Translations under genes and position numbers: made by a program | The notes under the pieces: model-generated | Told to the model about the DNA's origin: nothing | Database searches by the model: none | What the model saw: the letters and a program-made list of their open reading frames with translations, nothing else | In this document: positions 59,844-64,000 of the stretch, piece by piece | Position numbering within the stretch: position 1 is the stretch's first letter | How the letters are laid out: each line of letters starts with the position of its first letter | From: Synaphobranchus kaupii | Lineage: Eukaryota; Chordata; Actinopteri; Anguilliformes; Synaphobranchidae | Assembly (NCBI GenBank): GCA_029718625.1 | Contig: CM056383.1 | Location: 14,749,066-14,813,065, forward strand | DNA length: 64,000 nucleotides | Direction of reading: 5' to 3'

Positions 59844-62326
59844 TATTCAGGCCAGTTTCTCGAGGTCGCCAACTCACCAAGCATCACAACTTGACTATTT
59901 GCCATCCAGCCTGTCTGGCATATCAAAAACATGCTGGCCAATCTATGGGCCTACTTCAGTGCTCTGAATATAAACCTGTCGCCCCATAAAAGATGCTTCG
60001 AGCTACGCAAAGTTGATTTCATTCTAAAATGTGTCACCTGAAATTCTGCTTATAGCGTTTCCGCGAGGGACGCTATAGCAGGCAACAACAGTAAACAACT
60101 TTCTTGTCTGATCCGTGCTTTCCACTGGTTTGTCTTTCAAATGTCATGGCAAAAGAAAAGCTGTTTGCGTCAGGTATGTTTTGGCCCTGGGTCACTTCAA
60201 ATATTGAGTGTGATTTCCAACTTACAAATAAGCACATTACAAAAATGACATAATTAATTTAACCAAAATCTGTGAAAACATGTCAGAACCTTTTTAGAGT
60301 CCACAAGTTAAATCGATTTATTTTCCGTTTCGGTTCAGTACACCTGTGATTAAGCAGCATTGTCAAAACTAAAGACAAAACTCATTATCCAACACTCACA
60401 CATTTCACATGTGCACAGATACAAAACTGAGTCTGTCTGAAATTAATTTTAAAGTAGCTTCAGCTGTGGGTGGATTCTGTACATTATCACAGGCTTTCTG
60501 TACAACTCTTTGCATTAATTTCTGATAACCAGAATACAACGTCACACAGGACAGATATGGGACAGTGAGGAGATGAAAACAGTTCCTATGCATATATACA
60601 TGGGCAAGGAAATTATTAAATGCCAAAGTAAAATTTTAATATATTTTATATAGCATTTTTTAATATATTAACCCCTTAAAAATACAGGCCGAAGTGGTTT
60701 CCTTTATTTGCATTAATTGCGTTTTTTTACAGCAAAATTTTTAAATAATCTAAAAAATATATTTAAACAATATACTGTTTGAAAGTGTTAAAACGTACGA
60801 TTCTATCTCTATAAACTATGTTATGATCCCAAAATTATAGCGACAACGGTGCCTTATTTTGTAACATAAAACAAAACGGGCTCTATCAAAACGACGACTC
60901 CATATGTTCTGTGTTCCACGGAAATAAAAAGACGACACGAATAACCATGAAGTCGGTATCCTTATCCTGGCAAAAAAAAGAAAAAAGAAATGACAAAAAT
61001 CTTTTAGGTGAGAAAAAAGCTTCCACTTCCACTGTGTTTGAGCTTCTGTTACTTTGTTTCAGTAATTCTGTCTCTTGGAAAACAAACTCCCAAGAGTTAC
61101 CTTATAGAAGAGACCAGGATTATGCCTGTAGTCAAAGGTATTCAAGAACAGTAACCATTTTATTTTGGAACTTGTGAGGTAGTGCTAGAGAAGGGCGTAA
61201 ATGAAAATAAAATGAATACCATCATTTCAAATCTCTGCTGAAAGTAACATGCTTACTTTCAACAAGGATTTCTTAATTATCCATTAAATACACCATTAAA
61301 TGGGCACCAGTATCTCTCTCCCACCAAAAGTATAAATGCAGTCCCTTTCTAATGGTTTATTGCAGTCCTCTAAGCCCTGTCACACTTAAACCAGGGATAA
61401 TGACACAGTGTTTACTCTTGTCACCCAAAAACAAAGGATTTATTGAAGAAATATGTGTGAAAAAGCAGCAAACAAAGACATCTCTGCAGGCGAACGTCTG
61501 ATTGGCTCGCTGGCCGTCTGACAGTTTCATACCAGGACACAGTGTGACACTTCCTCTTTCAGCCGGTTGCCCTTTTTCCTTAAAAACTGTTTTTGTGCTT
61601 TAAAGTCGTGCTTTAATGTGCTTTAAAAAAAAGATGCAAAAAATTATTATAAACTATTATATTGACAAAGTCTTGGTTTTTAATGACAGATATGTAATTA
61701 TGAAAAATGTAGTGGTACTCCCATAACCATGGCAGTGAAACATGCAATGGATTCATTCAGAGACAGGGTGATTATTTTCACAAGCGTGATGGAATATTAA
61801 TAATGGATATGCAGAGCCAAGTTTCAAATTCAGGCCACACCTACACACCCTGACCATTATATAAGCAATAGATAAATAGCTTATGTTCTGAGTAACGGGC
61901 TGTAATTATTGGTATTTTATGGTTATGGTTGTACGCTATGTTAGATTACCAGAATGTACTGAAATATTGCTATTCAGTAGGTCAGGGAAAGTAACATTTA
62001 GTAGGAGTCTATGGGAGACCTTAGAATCTGTCAACACATGGCTCTCATTGTGATTCGGCAGTGTAAAATTAATCAGCTCAAGCGAAACTAATTTCACATC
62101 TTCCAAAAGTCAGTGTTTTTTATGATCTCACCTCCTGAAGGAACATGCTTATACTGGACTAAACTGATAATAAAAATACAAGTGAAACAGTTCAGTGTAA
62201 AATGTGTGTATGTGTGTTCATATAGTGCACAAAAATATTAGTGATGAATTAAAAATAATGACCTTGTTTTACAGACACCAGAAGGCCAATGTGAAAAGGA
62301 AAGTTATTGGTATTGTTAATATAAAT
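59844..62326. other. AT-rich non-coding DNA
   Basis: No gene or mobile element recognised. Many TTAATATA/AAAATATA words lie around 60630-60780. Confidence 0.45.
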
Positions 62327-62412
62327 CAGTGGTCCCCAACCCTACCGTCCTGTATGCTTTCATTTCAACCCTAATTTTGAACACCTGATTCTGCTAATTA
62401 GCAGCTCAATGA
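62327..62412. mobile_element. Left half of a hAT-type MITE
   Basis: Begins CAGTGGTCCCCAACCC and continues TTTCATTTCAACCCTAATT, CACCTGATTCTGCTAATTAG. Its complement (AATTAGGGTTGGGG-like) lies in the following repeat units, as expected of the two arms of one palindromic MITE. Confidence 0.7.
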
Positions 62413-63016
62413 GATCTCTAGCTGTTGAATGAGGTGTGCTTTATTAGGGTTGGGGTATAAACATACAGGAGGGTAGATCTCTAGCTGTTGAATGAGGTGT
62501 GCTTTATTAGGGTTGGGGTATAAACATACAGGAGGGTAGATCTCTAGCTGTTGAATGAGGTGTGCTTTATTAGGGTTGGGGTATAAACATACAGGAGGGT
62601 AGATCTCTAGCTGTTGAATGAGGTGTGCTTTATTAGGGTTGGGGTGAAACATACAGGAGGGTAGATCTCTAGCTGTTGAATGAGGTGTGCTTTATTAGGG
62701 TTGGGGTATAAACATACAGGAGGGTAGATCTCTAGCTGTTGAATGAGGTGTGCTTTATTAGGGTTGGGGTGAAACATACAGGAGGGTAGATCTCTAGCTG
62801 TTGAATGAGGTGTGCTTTATTAGGGTTGGGGTATAAACATACAGGAGGGTAGATCTCTAGCTGTTGAATGAGGTGTGCTTAATTAGGGTTGGGGTATAAA
62901 CATACAGGAGGGTAGATCTCTAGCTGTTGAATGAGGTCTGCTTTATTAGGGTTGGGGTGAAACATACAGGAGGGTAGATCTCTAGCTGTTGAATGAGGTG
63001 TGCTTTATTAGGGTTG
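62413..63016. repeat. 62/63-bp minisatellite, about 9.6 copies, from a MITE arm
   Basis: Units start at GATCTCTAGCTGTTGAATGA: 62413, 62476, 62539, 62602, 62664, 62727, 62789, 62852, 62915 and 62977 (last one partial). Seven units on 63-bp spacing carry GGGGTATAAAC or equivalent; the 62-bp units carry GGGGTGAAAC. The two variants are interspersed (63,63,63,62,63,62,63,63,62), so amplification copied mixed blocks. A minus-strand frame of 84 codons is an artefact of the 63-bp (21-codon) period. Confidence 0.95.
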
Positions 63017-64000
63017 GCGCAGGAGAGACAGTTCTGGAGGCCGCCGGCGGTGCGGGCAGGACGGCTCTGGAGGGCGGCGGCGCAGGCAGGACGGCTCTGG
63101 AGGGCGGCGGCACAGGCAGGACCGCTCAGGAGGGCGGCGGCGCAGGCAGGACGGCTCTGGAGGGCGGCGGCGCAGGCAGGACCGCTCAGGAGGGCGGCGG
63201 CGCAGGCAGGACCGCTCAGGAGGGCGGCGGCGCAGGCAGGACCGCTCAGGAGGGCGGCGGCGCAGGCAGGACCGCTCAGGAGGGCGGCGGCGCAGGCAGG
63301 ACCGCTCAGGAGGGCGGCGGCGCAGGCAGGACCGCTCAGGAGGGCGGCGGCGCAGGCAGGACCGCTCAGGAGGGCGGCGGCGCAGGCAGGACCGCTCAGG
63401 AGGGCGGCGGCGCAGGCAGGACCGCTCAGGAGGGCGGCGGCGCAGGCAGGACCGCTCAGGAGGGCGGCGGCGCAGGCAGGACCGCTCAGGAGGGCGGCGG
63501 CGCAGGCAGGACCGCTCAGGAGGGCGGCGGCGCAGGCAGGACAGCTCAGGAGGGCGGCGGCGCAGGCAGGACCGCTCAGGAGGGCGGCGGCGCAGGCAGG
63601 ACCGCTCAGGAGGGCGGCGGCGCAGGCAGGACCGCTCAGGAGGGTGGCGGCGCAGGCAGGACCGCTCAGGAGGGCGGCGGCGCAGGCAGGACCGCTCAGG
63701 AGGGCGGCGGCGACGGCTGCATCGCCGTGGAGGCCGGCGGCGACGGCTGCATCGCCGTGGAGGCCGGCGGCGACGGCTGCATCGCCGTGGAGGCCGGCGG
63801 CGACGGCTGCATCGCCGTGGAGGCCGGCGGCGACGGCTGCATCGCCGTGGAGGCCGGCGGCGACGGCTGCTTCGCCGTGGAGGCCGGCGGCGACGGCTGC
63901 TTCGCCGTGGAGGCCGGCGGCGACGGCTGCTTCGCCGTGGAGGCCGGCGGCGACGGCTGCTTCGCCGTGGAGGCCGGCGGCGACGGCTGCATCGCCGTGG
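62986..64000 (+). CDS. Open frame across both 30-bp minisatellites (possible repeat-protein exon, partial)
   Basis: From the TAG at 62983-62985 to the window end (about 338 codons) the plus frame starting at 62986 has no stop and no ATG. It would encode tandem decapeptides AGRTAQEGGG (22 units, early ones AGRTALEGGG) and then DGCIAVEAGG or DGCFAVEAGG. Both arrays keep a 30-bp period and the same phase across their junction, and nearly all variants are single substitutions. This could be part of an exon of a repeat-rich protein extending to the right. Equally, a GC-rich 30-mer without a stop stays open by chance, and the minus strand is also partly open (SPPASTAMQP repeats). I recognise no protein. 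Confidence 0.22.
   Translation, partial: MLNEVCFIRVGAGETVLEAAGGAGRTALEGGGAGRTALEGGGTGRTAQEGGGAGRTALEGGGAGRTAQEGGGAGRTAQEGGGAGRTAQEGGGAGRTAQEGGGAGRTAQEGGGAGRTAQEGGGAGRTAQEGGGAGRTAQEGGGAGRTAQEGGGAGRTAQEGGGAGRTAQEGGGAGRTAQEGGGAGRTAQEGGGAGRTAQEGGGAGRTAQEGGGAGRTAQEGGGAGRTAQEGGGAGRTAQEGGGDGCIAVEAGGDGCIAVEAGGDGCIAVEAGGDGCIAVEAGGDGCIAVEAGGDGCFAVEAGGDGCFAVEAGGDGCFAVEAGGDGCFAVEAGGDGCIAV
63031..63720. repeat. 30-bp GC-rich minisatellite, type 1
   Basis: One diverged unit at 63031-63060 is followed by 22 units of exactly 30 bp (63061-63720). The consensus begins ACCGCTCAGGAGGGCGGCGG. Early units read ACGGCTCTGG in place of ACCGCTCAGG (63061, 63091, 63151). The middle units are nearly identical, indicating recent homogenisation. 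The last unit (63691) switches its final 9 bases to the type 2 sequence. Confidence 0.97.
63721..64000. repeat. 30-bp GC-rich minisatellite, type 2, running off the window
   Basis: Nine full units of 30 bp (from 63721) plus a partial one at 63991. The consensus begins ATCGCCGTGGAGGCCGGCGG. The first five units start ATC, the next four TTC, then ATC again. Same period and phase as type 1. The array continues beyond the window edge. Confidence 0.97.

Noticed and set aside
62398..62652. Minus-strand frame with 21-residue repeats
   Set aside because: It reflects the 63-bp MITE-derived minisatellite period and is broken by the 62-bp units.
63696..63992. Minus-strand SPPASTAMQP-repeat frame
   Set aside because: Antisense shadow of the type 2 minisatellite; it has a nominal ATG but no upstream context. 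Kept only as an alternative to the plus frame.

Overview
This is a eukaryotic, vertebrate-type window, most likely from a ray-finned (teleost-grade) fish. The signs are tRNA-headed SINEs with the tail typical of fish genomes, hAT and Harbinger-like non-autonomous DNA transposons, sushi-like Ty3/Gypsy LTR elements, and many long (CA)n arrays in AT-rich single-copy DNA. No host protein-coding gene is convincingly present. Almost all ATG-started open frames are short, have no recognisable domains and often overlap simple repeats. The window reads as a gene desert or very large intron with mobile-element insertions. No search was run, so family names come from recognised motifs, terminal repeats and target-site duplications (TSDs).

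Layout. 0-18 kb: mostly single-copy DNA, with a reverse-oriented retroposon-like 3' end (1.0-1.5 kb), a SINE (7.9 kb), a hAT fragment (10.95 kb), a compound CA/CGCA array (13.3 kb), two hairpins (15.1-15.2 kb) and a DNA-transposon fragment carrying the start of a MADF-like protein (15.6-16.0 kb). 18.1-19.1 kb: a 970-bp Harbinger-like element with a second element, flanked by TTAA, nested in it. 19-25 kb: microsatellites and a hAT-type MITE. 25.96-27.13 kb: a solo LTR with a perfect 5-bp TSD and three covarying hairpins. 22.9-38.4 kb: eight homopolymer C or G tracts of 14-26 nt. 39.3 kb: a second SINE. 43.8-44.6 kb: a candidate solo LTR. 44.8 kb: a complete 146-bp hAT MITE with an 8-bp TSD.

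48.36-52.66 kb holds a decayed Ty3/Gypsy element: 5' LTR, gag, protease, reverse transcriptase, RNase H and integrase. It carries multiple frameshifts, stops and a missing 3' end. 55.76-57.67 kb holds a 1.9-kb solo LTR with a perfect 5-bp TSD. It lies inside a minus-strand tRNA-headed repeat and is built from recurrent small hairpin modules whose stems covary. The last 1.7 kb is a hAT-type MITE whose right half has expanded into a 62/63-bp minisatellite. This passes directly into two successive 30-bp GC-rich minisatellites that share one reading frame, open to the window edge.

The most interesting signals are the hairpin-module LTRs, the in-frame double minisatellite at the right edge, the cluster of poly(C)/poly(G) tracts, and the dense TAGGCTA/TAGCCTA words at 53-55.6 kb. 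Candidate conserved non-coding elements are low-confidence inferences that need a cross-species alignment.
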